Notes: generated by a model not told the origin, from the sequence alone. A stretch of DNA of 11,660 bases from JAFAGX01 sp035624215 (GCA_035624215.1 DASPRY010000172.1:1-11660); one strand, 5' to 3'. Shown: positions 1 through 7,972, counted from the first letter of the stretch. Numbers and translations: made by a program.

Positions 1-318
1 AAAGTGCTGGCGCATCGGGTGGACAATCTCGATCGTCCGCAAATGCGAACCCTGGTTGATCAGTTACGAGAGAAACTAGGTTCCGGGGTCGTGGTACTAG
101 GCTCGAGCACCAATGGCAACGTCTCATTAATCGTCGGTGTCACGAAGGATCTCACCGGACGTATCCAAGCTGGCAAGGTGATCGGACCAGTGGCCCAAAA
201 AGTCGGGGGCAAAGGCGGGGGCCGGCCCGACCTGGCCGAAGCCGGCGGCAAAGATTCCGGGGCCCTGGACTCGGCTCTCGATGCCGCCTACGGCGTGGTC
301 GAGTCGTTATTGGGGTGA
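1..318 (+). CDS. alaS: Alanyl-tRNA synthetase, C-terminal end (partial)
   Basis: The reading frame is open from the first base, so the gene begins outside the window and only its last 105 codons are present. The residues fit the C-terminal DHHA1 domain of alanyl-tRNA synthetase: a helix with a DNLDRPQMRTLVDQL-type run, a beta strand (GVVVLGSS), then the glycine-rich stretch G-G-K-G-G-G-R-P-D-L-A-E-A-G-G-K ending in a short helix. The enzyme charges tRNA-Ala with alanine in the cytoplasm. DHHA1 is known to bind nucleic acid and to bring the editing and aminoacylation modules together on the tRNA. The GGKGGGRPDLAEAGG signature and the position at the very end of the protein make the call firm. 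The catalytic and editing domains lie upstream and cannot be checked. Confidence 0.93.
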   Translation, partial: KVLAHRVDNLDRPQMRTLVDQLREKLGSGVVVLGSSTNGNVSLIVGVTKDLTGRIQAGKVIGPVAQKVGGKGGGRPDLAEAGGKDSGALDSALDAAYGVVESLLG

Positions 319-419
319 GCAGAAATTCAGGAAAATCAGGTTCCCCGGGAAGTTCGCTGGGAATGACAAATGGGAGAAGGATAGACTAGATTCTCCTACG
401 CACTTGCGGATATACGTTC

Positions 420-782
420 ATGGAAAACCGCATCCGCTTTATCGAGCATAAGGGCCAGAAGATTTTCTTGATTGACTTTTCAAACTGCTCACCCGAGGAG
501 GTCAAGAAAATCGCAGAACTGGCCCCCAGGTTCGTGACAAAGCATCCCAAAGGGTCGCTTCTGCTGCTGGCCGATTTCACCGGCGCGCAGTTCGACCGCG
601 AAGCAGTCACCGCGATGAAAGAAGGGACGGTTTTCGACCGGCCCCACATCAAGAAGTCCGCCTGGGTGGGCACAGACAATTTGCCCAAGATTTTTTACGA
701 GCATATCAAGGTCTTTTCACAGCGTGAACTGCCGACGTTCAATGCGCGCGAAGAAGCGATGGACTGGCTGGTGAGCAGCTAG
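420..782 (+). CDS. SpoIIAA/STAS-like small cytoplasmic protein
   Basis: A 120-residue protein without signal peptide or membrane segment. It has the alternating strand-helix pattern of a STAS/SpoIIAA-like fold: strands near residues 4-9 and 13-19 (KIFLIDFSN), a helix near 24-36, then a strand rich in L (SLLLLADFTGAQ, 46-57) and helices after 60. Lone proteins of this type are widespread in environmental bacteria, and their function is mostly unknown. Some relatives bind lipid or act as partner-switch antagonists. No anti-sigma factor or kinase gene adjoins it, so a partner-switching role is not supported here. Start ATG 420 has only a weak upstream GGA. The gene converges on the hydrolase gene, with three bases between the two stop codons and no obvious terminator. 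The family call is moderate and the function is unassigned. Confidence 0.7.
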   Translation: MENRIRFIEHKGQKIFLIDFSNCSPEEVKKIAELAPRFVTKHPKGSLLLLADFTGAQFDREAVTAMKEGTVFDRPHIKKSAWVGTDNLPKIFYEHIKVFSQRELPTFNAREEAMDWLVSS

Positions 783-785
783 GGC

Positions 786-1520
786 CTAAGTCAAGGTCGC
801 AAAGAACAGTTCCTTCAATTTCTCAAACGCCCGTTCTGCCTGTGGATGGTTGTAAGCGGCGCTGTCGGGCACGGTCCAGCCGTGATGCGCACCGTCGTAG
901 GTTTCGCTTTCGTATTTCCCTCCCCAACGCTTGAGGGCTTCGTTTAATCGTTCAATGGCATCTGCCGGCATGCTGCGATCATCAGCCGCATGTCCGAAAT
1001 AGAGTCTGGCTTCTACCTCAGGCAACAAGTGATGCGGACTGTTGGGCCCGTCAACGAACAGCCTCCCTCCATGAAACGAAGCGGCGGCAGCAATTTGCCC
1101 GGGAAAGGCTGCGGCGGTCCGCAGCGCCATCGCGCCGGTGAAGCAATACCCAACAACACCTATATGACCGCGTCTGACAAACTGATTCTGCTTAAGAAAC
1201 TGGACGTAGGCGGATGCATCCCGCTGCGTCGCCTCGGCGGTCAGGGGACCAGAAAGCTCAGCCAGGCGTTTGCGACCCTGTTCGTCATCAAAATTCGGCT
1301 TGGATTGGAACAAGGGAGGCTTACCAGCTCGATAGAAGATGTTCGGCATCAAAACGGCGTAGCCGGCCTCGGCTAGGCGCTGCGCCATGTCGCGATTGGC
1401 CTCACGGATACCGAAGATGTCAGTCAGAAAAAGCACACCGGGACGCCGTTTGCCATCGTGGTAGAAAAAGCTGTCAGCCACTCCGTCCTGAGTACGAATC
1501 TCAACTGCATCCTCAATCAT
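786..1520 (-). CDS. Dienelactone hydrolase family protein
   Basis: A 244-residue alpha/beta hydrolase, close to the usual length of about 230-240 for dienelactone hydrolases. The catalytic triad can be read directly. The cysteine nucleophile C126 lies in the elbow G-Y-C-F-T-G. The acid is D180 or D181 in HAADD. The histidine is most likely H213 in Y-D-G-A-H-H-G-W. The N-terminal strand and turn PGVLFLTDIFGI (27-38) matches the oxyanion-hole region of the family. There is no signal peptide, so it is cytoplasmic. The reference enzyme opens 4-carboxymethylene-but-2-en-4-olide in chlorocatechol breakdown, but most family members have other or unknown ester and lactone substrates. A GGAG at 1528-1531 on the minus strand sits 7 bases before ATG 1520. 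The Rieske oxygenase gene ends 72 bases upstream on the same strand, so a shared transcript is likely. Confidence 0.88.
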   Translation of the reverse strand: MIEDAVEIRTQDGVADSFFYHDGKRRPGVLFLTDIFGIREANRDMAQRLAEAGYAVLMPNIFYRAGKPPLFQSKPNFDDEQGRKRLAELSGPLTAEATQRDASAYVQFLKQNQFVRRGHIGVVGYCFTGAMALRTAAAFPGQIAAAASFHGGRLFVDGPNSPHHLLPEVEARLYFGHAADDRSMPADAIERLNEALKRWGGKYESETYDGAHHGWTVPDSAAYNHPQAERAFEKLKELFFATLT

Positions 1521-1592
1521 GGTTTGGCTCCGTTTGCCAAGAGTGTTGCGCGATTGTGGCTTCCCAGAGGCCCTCTTGGCAGTCCGCGGCCC

Positions 1593-2708
1593 TCAACTTC
1601 TCCACTTCAAGCTCACCGGCCCGTCCATTGGATGTTTCATTTCCTCTCCGGCGCGTCTTGCTGCCAGATAGGCCGCTTTCAATTGGAAATACCACTTGGC
1701 TGGGCGGTCAGCGTCGTCAATCAGCATTAGATGAGGGTTGTGCTTTAGCCCTTCGGACTGTTGTTCCATGGTGCGCCGATCCTGCTCGACAAACTTTGCG
1801 AAAACAAATTTCAGCAGCTCAGGTGCGAACGGAATCCAGCGAAAGATGTTCCACTTTGCAACCACGTCAATACGGCAATGATCTTGAGTGATGGGGGTAA
1901 CGGTTGTCAGACTTCCAAACCAGTACTTGCCTGCACGAATGATCTCGTAGCGCTGGTTGGGAAGCACGAAGTCGATGGTGGTGGTGATTGCGTCGGCCTG
2001 CGCGTACAGTCGCAGCAGTTTGTATGGCGCGCTGTTCGAGCTGGGGGTGTGTGCGCTCATGCGGAAGCCCAGGGGGATCGGTTCAAAATTCTTTCGCTTC
2101 TCGTGGATGCTGTGGCGAGTCCGCCACCACCAGGCCTGATGAACAAATGGGCCGTGAGCTGGGTCCATCAAGCCGATGATGCCGTGATCCACGCTGCAAG
2201 GCAGATCGGCGGTCAGATGCGCCATCTTGAACTTTTCACCGAACGCGGGCACTTGCGGGACGGGAATCGGGGGTTCGGCAGTCTTGGTGAATCCGGCCCC
2301 TGGTGGAGGCGGTTCGGGCATGAACACCCACACGTAGCCGTCCTGCTCCTGGCAAGCATAGCTGCCAGCGTAAATGCGTTCTACCTTCAGACTCTGATCC
2401 GATGTAAGCGATGGAATCAGCTGGCATTGTCCGGTGTGCGCATCAAACTTCCAGCCATGATAGCTGCATTCGATCTGCTGGCCATCGAATTGGCCGTAAG
2501 AAAGCGGCATGCCGCGATGCGGGCAAGCATTGCGCAAGGCAAATGGCCTACCCTGTCGGTCGCGACCGAGCACGAGAGGCATCTCCAGCAAGGTGGCTTC
2601 GCACAGCCGGCCTGGGATCAGGGCCGGGCTGGGGATGGCGCGATACCAGAAGCCGAAAAGCATGAGCGAATCCGGCACCTGACGCCGCGGTGGTTCAAGT
2701 TCAGTCAT
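1593..2708 (-). CDS. Rieske [2Fe-2S] non-heme iron oxygenase, alpha-type subunit
   Basis: A 371-residue protein with the two modules of a Rieske ring-hydroxylating oxygenase. The N-terminal Rieske domain (about 17-130) carries both cluster motifs: C62-P-H64-R-G and C81-S-Y-H84-G-W-K-F, giving the 2-Cys/2-His ligand set. The C-terminal catalytic domain has D182-P-A-H185-G-P-F-V-H190, the D-x2-H-x4-H iron-site motif, and D310 in V-E-Q-D-R-R is the likely third ligand. No signal peptide is seen. Such enzymes use electrons from a reductase to hydroxylate or demethylate aromatic or polycyclic substrates. No reductase or ferredoxin gene is in the window, so electrons must come from elsewhere. The overall shape resembles single-component-oxygenase types (vanillate demethylase or pheophorbide-oxygenase-like) more than hetero-hexameric dioxygenases, but the substrate cannot be read. 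It is the first gene of a minus-strand unit with the hydrolase downstream. Confidence 0.9.
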   Translation of the reverse strand: MTELEPPRRQVPDSLMLFGFWYRAIPSPALIPGRLCEATLLEMPLVLGRDRQGRPFALRNACPHRGMPLSYGQFDGQQIECSYHGWKFDAHTGQCQLIPSLTSDQSLKVERIYAGSYACQEQDGYVWVFMPEPPPPGAGFTKTAEPPIPVPQVPAFGEKFKMAHLTADLPCSVDHGIIGLMDPAHGPFVHQAWWWRTRHSIHEKRKNFEPIPLGFRMSAHTPSSNSAPYKLLRLYAQADAITTTIDFVLPNQRYEIIRAGKYWFGSLTTVTPITQDHCRIDVVAKWNIFRWIPFAPELLKFVFAKFVEQDRRTMEQQSEGLKHNPHLMLIDDADRPAKWYFQLKAAYLAARRAGEEMKHPMDGPVSLKWRS

Positions 2709-2831
2709 TGGGATAGACGCACCTACTATATCGCGAGGGCATGGGTCTCGGTGACGTTACTCAGCGATAAGACCCTGCAATCCAGCCAGTTGCGCTGATT
2801 ACCTTTGATGGTTCTATTCCCTTTCGGCAGA

Positions 2832-2860
2832 TTGTTCGGCCTTAGCTGCGAGCCTATAAT
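2832..2860 (+). promoter_or_regulatory. Candidate sigma-70 promoter of the transglycosylase/amidase unit
   Basis: A perfect -10 box TATAAT lies at 2855-2860. Exactly 17 bases upstream is TTGTTC (2832-2837), which keeps the TTG of the -35 consensus. Transcription would start near 2867 and leave a leader of about 80 bases before ATG 2949. The 240-base region between the divergent oxygenase and transglycosylase genes is the expected place for it. No clear promoter was seen for the minus-strand oxygenase in the same gap. Confidence 0.55.
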
Positions 2861-2948
2861 TGACACACTCTGGTAAGCATTCTCCGTCAGGTTCCAGGCA
2901 GGTAGGCGTAGGGGTGTTTTTGTTTGCCTGCGCCAAGTCAGCCCGGAT

Positions 2949-3773
2949 ATGCGAAAACGCCTGCAACTCGCCCTGATGGCAAACGTAGTCGCCGCCTTCC
3001 TTTCACTCACGCCATATGTGCAGGCGCAGCATAACACCGCGATAACGACCACTACCGACGACTATGGACGCGTGGTTTACGTGAACGAGTCTGTCCAATC
3101 GATCGACGGTGATGTGCAAGCTCCGATGCAGCGGACTTCGCTCGCATTCTGGAGCGCCCCGGAGCACCGCTGGAAGACCGTGCCTTCGGCTCATGTTCGC
3201 GCGGCTCGTTCCGCAGCGGCGGAGGTGAATCAGTATCTGGATTCCCATGAAACAACAGATATCGCCAGAACCTCCGCGTTCAACCGCGTATTCGCACAGC
3301 AAGATATTGACAACGCGATTGAGCTGGCTGCCCAGCGGCATAACGTCGATCCTAATCTGGTGCGCGCCGTGATCAAAGTGGAGTCCAATTTCAATCCCAA
3401 CGCGGTTTCCCGAAAGGGCGCGATGGGGTTGATGCAACTGATGCCTCAAACCGCACGACAGTTGAACGTGGAAAACCCCTTCGATCCTGAGCAGAACGTC
3501 GATGCTGGCGTACGCCACCTGAAGCACCTGATGGAAAGCTTCGGAGGCGACGTGAAGCTCACGCTGGCGGCTTACAACGCAGGAGCAGGGGCGGTCGCGC
3601 GCAGCGCGGGTGTGCCGCGCATTGCGGAAACCCGCAACTATGTGAAACGAATCACGCAACTGTATTACAGCGGATTCGATCCGGGAGCTCGCGTGTTCGG
3701 CAGCCCGGTGCATGAACCGATTCATGTGCAGCGGGATGCCCGGGGCGTGCTGTATATCAGCAACACGGATTAG
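2949..3773 (+). CDS. Secreted lytic transglycosylase, SLT domain
   Basis: A 274-residue exported protein. The N-terminus (MRKR, then a hydrophobic run to about residue 24, then A-Q-A near 26) is a signal peptide. Residues about 118-238 form an SLT/lysozyme-like transglycosylase domain. Catalytic E145 lies in VESNFNP, followed by the family motifs G160-LMQLMP and A208-YNAG. The enzyme cleaves the glycan between MurNAc and GlcNAc to leave 1,6-anhydro-MurNAc ends, and acts in the periplasm on peptidoglycan. Between signal and catalytic domain lies a region of about 90 residues without a recognised fold. A GRVVYVN stretch (40-46) near the start and a GVLYISN stretch (266-272) at the very end look alike. 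A Shine-Dalgarno site before ATG 2949 is weak. The amidase gene starts 59 bases after the stop on the same strand, suggesting one cell-wall unit. Confidence 0.92.
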   Translation: MRKRLQLALMANVVAAFLSLTPYVQAQHNTAITTTTDDYGRVVYVNESVQSIDGDVQAPMQRTSLAFWSAPEHRWKTVPSAHVRAARSAAAEVNQYLDSHETTDIARTSAFNRVFAQQDIDNAIELAAQRHNVDPNLVRAVIKVESNFNPNAVSRKGAMGLMQLMPQTARQLNVENPFDPEQNVDAGVRHLKHLMESFGGDVKLTLAAYNAGAGAVARSAGVPRIAETRNYVKRITQLYYSGFDPGARVFGSPVHEPIHVQRDARGVLYISNTD

Positions 3774-3832
3774 TTTTGGAGCGGCATCTCAGGTTCTAAC
3801 AGCGGTTCCAACGCCAGGCGACGAGCTGTAAA

Positions 3833-6004
3833 TTGACGAACTGCGAGCGAAATTCGGGCGCGCGCCCTTGGCCTACAGCTGCGGTGGTTTTGCTGCTGGC
3901 TCTGCCCTTGGCGGCAGGTGCGCATAAATCCGAGGCTTGGGCCAGGTCGCAATTCGCCGCCGCCGAGCATTTACATCAGGAGTTAGAAGCCCGGTCTCCG
4001 CAGGAGCTTTCCCGCACCGACTACCAGCGGGTCATCAACGCTTATCGTCGCGTTTACTTCGAGGCCCCCAGTTCCAGCAAGGCCGATCCCAGCGTGGTTG
4101 CGGTCGCGCAGTTGTTGGAAGAAATGGGGCGCCACTTCGAAGATCAGTCCTTACTCCACGCGGCGATTCGAGAGTACGAATTCCTGCGGCAGCAATATCC
4201 CGGGAGCAAGGCCCGTTTCGGCGCACTGTTCCGGATCGGGGAAATCTACCGAGATGACCTGCATGACGGGCAGCATGCCGATGAGGTCCTCCAGGAGTTC
4301 GTACGCCGATATCCGAAGAATCAGTTTGCCGAGGAAGCGCGCAAGGCGCTCCTCGAGCCGGTTAGGAGAAACGTCCCCACGCCAGATATCAAAGCTAACC
4401 TTGGCGGACAAGTCGGTTCGCGCGATGAGCATGCAGTGGAATCTCCCCAGGCTGTAGAACCGGCCGCGTTGGTCGACAAGGCTGCCGGGATAAACCCACA
4501 GAATGCGACTCCGAGTGCAAGACCCACGCTGGCACGAGTTACGGGAATCCGCCACTGGTCGACACCCGGCTCAAGCCATGTGGCGATCGATCTCCAGCAC
4601 GACGTGAAGTACGACTCGAGTAGACTTGCTCATCCCGAACGGATTTTCTTTGACCTGCACGACACTAAACTCGATGCCTCCCTAAAGGGCAAGATTCTGG
4701 AGTTGAACGAAAGTTTGGTCACAAGGGTGCGCGTCTCGCAATTCAAGCCACGGCAGACGCGAGTTGTGCTCGAGCTTGGACAGGCAGCGGATTTCCAGGC
4801 TTCGCTGCTGCCGAATCCGCCGCGGCTGGTGATTGACGTCCGAAGTGGACAGACTATGACGACTAAGGCGGCTCCAGCAAGTGACGTGCTAAATCAAGAT
4901 TACCTGCCAGCGGGAGCCCTCAGCCCCGAACTGCCAGATTTTGCTGGAGACCATGATTTGGATCTGAGCTCCTTGAACGAACCGCTGAAACCTGAGACGT
5001 CGATCTCGATACCAAAGCTGACCCCGTGCAGCGATGACAAAACCACTCGAAATGTTACGTCGATCACCAGCATTAAGAAAACGTCCGTCAACGGTGGTGA
5101 TGTTCCTTCCCAAGCCGCAACCCTCAAGCGGGCCTCGCCTGATGGCCAGCAGACAAATCAATCGGCGAGCCAGCCCGCCGCGACTGCTGTTGCGGGGAGC
5201 AAAGGCAAACGCAAGTTATCCACTGAGAACGAGGATGCGCGAGAAGCCCAGCCGACTGCGGCCGGAGATCGCTCGCTAATTCGGGCGCTTGGCTTGAAGA
5301 TTGGCAAGATCGTAATTGATCCTGGCCACGGCGGTCACGATACCGGCACGATTGGTCCGCATGGGCTGGAAGAAAAAGAATTAGTGCTCGATGTTAGCAA
5401 GCGCTTAGGCAAGCTGCTGGCCTCGCGGCTGGGCGCACAGGTGGTTTATACGCGCAACGACGATACATTTGTTCCGCTCGAGACCCGGACCGCCATCGCC
5501 AACCAGGAAGCCGCCGATTTGTTCGTTTCCATCCATGCAAATTCGAGCCGTGATGCCGATGCACGCGGGGTGGAAACCTATTACCTCAACTTCAGTTCCT
5601 CCCCGGAGGCGCTGGAGGTGGCGGCGCGGGAGAATGCCGTCTCCGAGGAATCTATTCACGAACTGCAGGACCTGGTGAAGAAAATCGCATTAAAGGAAAA
5701 AATCGAAGAGTCGCGGGAATTTGCTGTTGATGTCGAACGCTCGCTGCATAGCGGTCTGGCGGCAAGAAGCTCTGGAGTCCGTGATCGCGGAGTCAAGAAA
5801 GCGCCATTTATTGTCCTGATCGGTGCCAATATGCCCTCCATCCTGGCGGAGATCTCCTTCCTCAGCAATCCGGGCGATGAGCGAAAGCTCAAGACGAATG
5901 ACTACCGGCAACGCATCGCCGAATCTCTCTACCGTGGAATAGCCAAGTACGTGAATGGCTTGAGCGGAGTAAGAGTCGCCAGTAAAATCGATAAAGATCA
6001 GTAA
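3833..6004 (+). CDS. Secreted N-acetylmuramoyl-L-alanine amidase with TPR-like and AMIN regions
   Basis: A 723-residue modular cell-wall hydrolase. A signal peptide covers about residues 1-30. Residues 36-175 are helical with TPR-like repeats (for example AIREYEFLRQQYPGSKARFGAL and ADEVLQEFVRRYPKNQFAEEA). About 233-336 is an AMIN domain, known to target amidases to peptidoglycan or the division site. Residues 340-480 are a low-complexity linker rich in S, T, A and Q. About 490-708 is the zinc Amidase_3 domain, with ligands H499 (DPGHGG), E514 (GLEEKEL) and H568 (SIHAN) and catalytic E673 (LAEISFLSN). It cuts the MurNAc-L-Ala bond to release stem peptides in the periplasm. The start is uncertain. 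No ATG lies between the in-frame TAA at 3797 and the hydrophobic core, so TTG 3833 is the best choice because it keeps the basic N-region. The ribosome site there is poor. Confidence 0.92.
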   Translation: MTNCERNSGARPWPTAAVVLLLALPLAAGAHKSEAWARSQFAAAEHLHQELEARSPQELSRTDYQRVINAYRRVYFEAPSSSKADPSVVAVAQLLEEMGRHFEDQSLLHAAIREYEFLRQQYPGSKARFGALFRIGEIYRDDLHDGQHADEVLQEFVRRYPKNQFAEEARKALLEPVRRNVPTPDIKANLGGQVGSRDEHAVESPQAVEPAALVDKAAGINPQNATPSARPTLARVTGIRHWSTPGSSHVAIDLQHDVKYDSSRLAHPERIFFDLHDTKLDASLKGKILELNESLVTRVRVSQFKPRQTRVVLELGQAADFQASLLPNPPRLVIDVRSGQTMTTKAAPASDVLNQDYLPAGALSPELPDFAGDHDLDLSSLNEPLKPETSISIPKLTPCSDDKTTRNVTSITSIKKTSVNGGDVPSQAATLKRASPDGQQTNQSASQPAATAVAGSKGKRKLSTENEDAREAQPTAAGDRSLIRALGLKIGKIVIDPGHGGHDTGTIGPHGLEEKELVLDVSKRLGKLLASRLGAQVVYTRNDDTFVPLETRTAIANQEAADLFVSIHANSSRDADARGVETYYLNFSSSPEALEVAARENAVSEESIHELQDLVKKIALKEKIEESREFAVDVERSLHSGLAARSSGVRDRGVKKAPFIVLIGANMPSILAEISFLSNPGDERKLKTNDYRQRIAESLYRGIAKYVNGLSGVRVASKIDKDQ

Positions 6005-6106
6005 TACTGCCACGGTTCACGAGGTCAGCCGCAACCTGCATCTGTGGTCTCACCGCGCTTTGGGGCGCATCTTCTCTCGCTAGCTCTCGAGGACTACATC
6101 ACTTTG

Positions 6107-6113
6107 TGAGGAG
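6107..6113 (+). promoter_or_regulatory. Ribosome binding site fixing a TTG start
   Basis: TGAGGAG ends 9 bases before TTG 6123 but 18 bases before the in-frame ATG 6132. The spacing therefore favours the TTG codon as the start of the P-loop protein, adding three residues (MNE) to its N-terminus. Confidence 0.7.
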
Positions 6114-6122
6114 TACACCAAG

Positions 6123-6683
6123 TTGAATGAAATGACGCAACGCTTCTTCGTGCTGACCGGTGGACCGGGCTCAGGGAAAAGCGCACTTCTCGACGCGTTG
6201 GAACGAGATGGCTACGCCCGATCAGTTGAGGCGGGGCGAGGTATTATTCTGGACCAGCAGACAATCGAAGGCCGTGCCTTGCCATGGAGCGACCCGACCC
6301 TCTTCGCGGAAATGATGTTGAGTTGGGAGATGCGTTCCTACCATATCGCGATGCGGTCTTCCGGCACTTTGTTCTTCGACCGGGGTGTGGTTGACGTGCT
6401 CGGATATCTTCGCCTCACGGGCTTGCCCGTCCCAAAGCATGTTCGCAGAGCGGTTGAGACTTTTCGTTATAAGCGGCACGTCTTCATTGCACCCCCGTGG
6501 AAAGAGATTTACACGAAGGATCGCGAACGCAAACAAGATTTTGAGGAAGCGGTGCGGACCTACGAAGCCATGGTGGTGGCCTACACTGAATATGGATACG
6601 AACTCATTGAGCTGCCGCGCGTCTCGGTCGAGGAACGGATGCGCTTTGTCCTTAATGCAAGCAGCATTAGCACCGCACGCTGA
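6123..6683 (+). CDS. P-loop AAA_28-type ATPase/kinase-like protein
   Basis: A 186-residue soluble protein. The Walker A motif G-G-P-G-S-G-K-S is at 13-20, directly after the first strand (FFVLT). A second hydrophobic strand ends in F84-F-D86-R-G, typical of P-loop kinases of the AAA_28 type related to the NadR kinase domain. A basic stretch TKDRERKQDFEEAV (131-144) fits a nucleotide-binding lid, and the last strand is near YELIELP (159-165). Proteins like this bind ATP and may phosphorylate a small metabolite. The substrate of this stand-alone subfamily is not established, so none is assigned. It is probably transcribed with its plus-strand neighbours, though gaps of 118 bases before and 104 after make an operon uncertain. 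Start TTG 6123 is chosen from the ribosome site; ATG 6132 is the alternative. Confidence 0.82.
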   Translation: MNEMTQRFFVLTGGPGSGKSALLDALERDGYARSVEAGRGIILDQQTIEGRALPWSDPTLFAEMMLSWEMRSYHIAMRSSGTLFFDRGVVDVLGYLRLTGLPVPKHVRRAVETFRYKRHVFIAPPWKEIYTKDRERKQDFEEAVRTYEAMVVAYTEYGYELIELPRVSVEERMRFVLNASSISTAR

Positions 6684-6775
6684 GACTAGCCTGAGCCCAC
6701 CAGCCGCCTGACAAAATGCCCGCTACCTGCCCGGGCCCGCTGGAAACTTTCGCGCTTCCCCAGTAGTCTAATTAA

Positions 6776-6781
6776 GAGGAG
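6776..6781 (+). promoter_or_regulatory. Ribosome binding site fixing a GTG start
   Basis: GAGGAG (inside AAGAGGAG) ends 6 bases before GTG 6788. The first in-frame ATG is at 6812, 30 bases away and too far for this site. The GTG start is therefore preferred for the DUF6599-like protein. Confidence 0.7.
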
Positions 6782-6787
6782 TGGTTT

Positions 6788-7972
6788 GTGTTTCTGCTCC
6801 CCGCTTTTTTCATGAAGCTTCCCAGGTTGATGTACGGCTTTGCCTTGGTTCATCTCATCGCGAGCCTGGCGTTTGCGAGCCCGGTAGACCGGAGTGTCCA
6901 CCCCACACAAATGCTTCCGCGGCAGTTTGGGGGTTGGCAGATGTCTGGCTCAGAGCAGCCTAGCACCGAGCCAGTGGTCGCCGATCCGGTCAACGCCGAC
7001 GTGCTGCAGGAATATGGTTTCAGCGATTTTGCATCGGCGACTTACACTCGCGACGATGGTCGCAAGCTCACCTTGAAAGCTGCTCGCTTTGCAGATGCGA
7101 GTGGTGCTTATGGCGCATTCACCTTCTACAAGATGCCGGAGATGTTAATCGAGAAAATCGGCGATCAAGGTGCGTCCCTGAATGAACGTGTGCTCTTCTA
7201 TCGCGGCAATATTCTGATCGACGCCGTTTTCCAGCGGCTTTCGGCTATGTCGGCGGCGGAACTGCGCGAACTGGCAGACGATCTTCCACTTCCCCCGGCA
7301 AATACGGGGAAATTGCCGGGATTGCCCGCCTATCTGCCCAAGCAATCGTACGTAAAGAACTCGGCAAAGTATGTACTTGGATCGGCCACCCTGCTGAAGG
7401 TCAATTCGCCCATTACTGCGGAGCTCGTGGACTTTAGCCGTGGCGCCGAGGTCGTTCTGGGTAACTACAACGCTTCCGGTGGCGAGGCAACGCTGATTTT
7501 GATCTCTTATCCGACTCCGCAGATTGCCGGGGAGTATTTGCGAAAGATCGAAGCCGCGCGGCAGAATCCGCAGCAACCGGGAGGTTCACTAATTCCCGGG
7601 TCGCTGTTCGCGAAGCGTACCGGACCGATTGTGGTCGTGGCCGCCGGACCACTCTCGCAGAGCGAGGCCAAGTCGCTGCTCGCTTCAGTTAATTACGACG
7701 CGGATGTGACCTGGAACGAGAATACCTATCTCACCAAGAAAGATAACCTCGCCAACCTTCTGGTGAATGTGATTCTGCTCTGCTTCATCATCATCGCTTT
7801 TGCGCTGGTGGTTGGAGTAGCTTTCGGAGGGGTTCGAATCCTCACCAAACGTCTTTTACCTGATCGAGTATTCGACCGCCCGCAGGATATGGAATTCATC
7901 TCCCTCCATCTCTCGGATCAAGGCCCTGGGGCGGGGAAAGCCGATGTAAGTTCATCAATTAATGCAGTTTAG
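6788..7972 (+). CDS. Exported, C-terminally membrane-anchored protein, DUF6599-like
   Basis: A 394-residue protein. The N-terminus has a hydrophobic stretch up to about residue 30 (ending S-L-A-F-A) that reads as a signal peptide. A globular part of about 290 residues follows, and a single strong membrane helix lies at about 323-347 (NLLVNVILLCFIIIAFALVV). A cytoplasmic tail of about 45 residues with basic residues (RILTKRLLPDR) comes next. The bulk of the protein should thus lie outside the inner membrane. The sequence resembles the DUF6599 family, well represented in acidobacteria, with features such as FGGWQ near 47-51 and two repeated half-domains that include FTFYKMP and LILISYPTPQIA. 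No catalytic motif was recognised and no function is assigned. The family name is from memory of the pattern and was not searched. Confidence 0.75.
   Translation: MFLLPAFFMKLPRLMYGFALVHLIASLAFASPVDRSVHPTQMLPRQFGGWQMSGSEQPSTEPVVADPVNADVLQEYGFSDFASATYTRDDGRKLTLKAARFADASGAYGAFTFYKMPEMLIEKIGDQGASLNERVLFYRGNILIDAVFQRLSAMSAAELRELADDLPLPPANTGKLPGLPAYLPKQSYVKNSAKYVLGSATLLKVNSPITAELVDFSRGAEVVLGNYNASGGEATLILISYPTPQIAGEYLRKIEAARQNPQQPGGSLIPGSLFAKRTGPIVVVAAGPLSQSEAKSLLASVNYDADVTWNENTYLTKKDNLANLLVNVILLCFIIIAFALVVGVAFGGVRILTKRLLPDRVFDRPQDMEFISLHLSDQGPGAGKADVSSSINAV

Noticed and set aside
375..396. GGAGAA / TTCTCC inverted repeat before the SpoIIAA-like gene as a terminator for alaS.
   Set aside because: The stem is 6 bp with a long loop and no T-tract follows. 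It is probably chance.
1214..1891. A 225-residue open frame on the plus strand across the hydrolase/oxygenase junction.
   Set aside because: It overlaps two well-supported minus-strand genes and has no recognisable motif.
1761..2798. A 345-residue open frame on the plus strand.
   Set aside because: It lies opposite the Rieske oxygenase, which has all cluster and iron ligands. The plus-strand product shows no domain logic and is a shadow of G/C-rich codon use.
2860..2865. TTGACA as the -35 box of a second promoter for the transglycosylase.
   Set aside because: At a spacing of 17 bases the sequence is TCCGTC, not a -10 box. The overlapping TATAAT at 2855-2860 explains the site better.
3003..3725. 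A 240-residue open frame on the minus strand.
   Set aside because: It is antisense to the transglycosylase, whose signal peptide and catalytic motifs are clear. The minus product is rich in H, R and C with no fold pattern.
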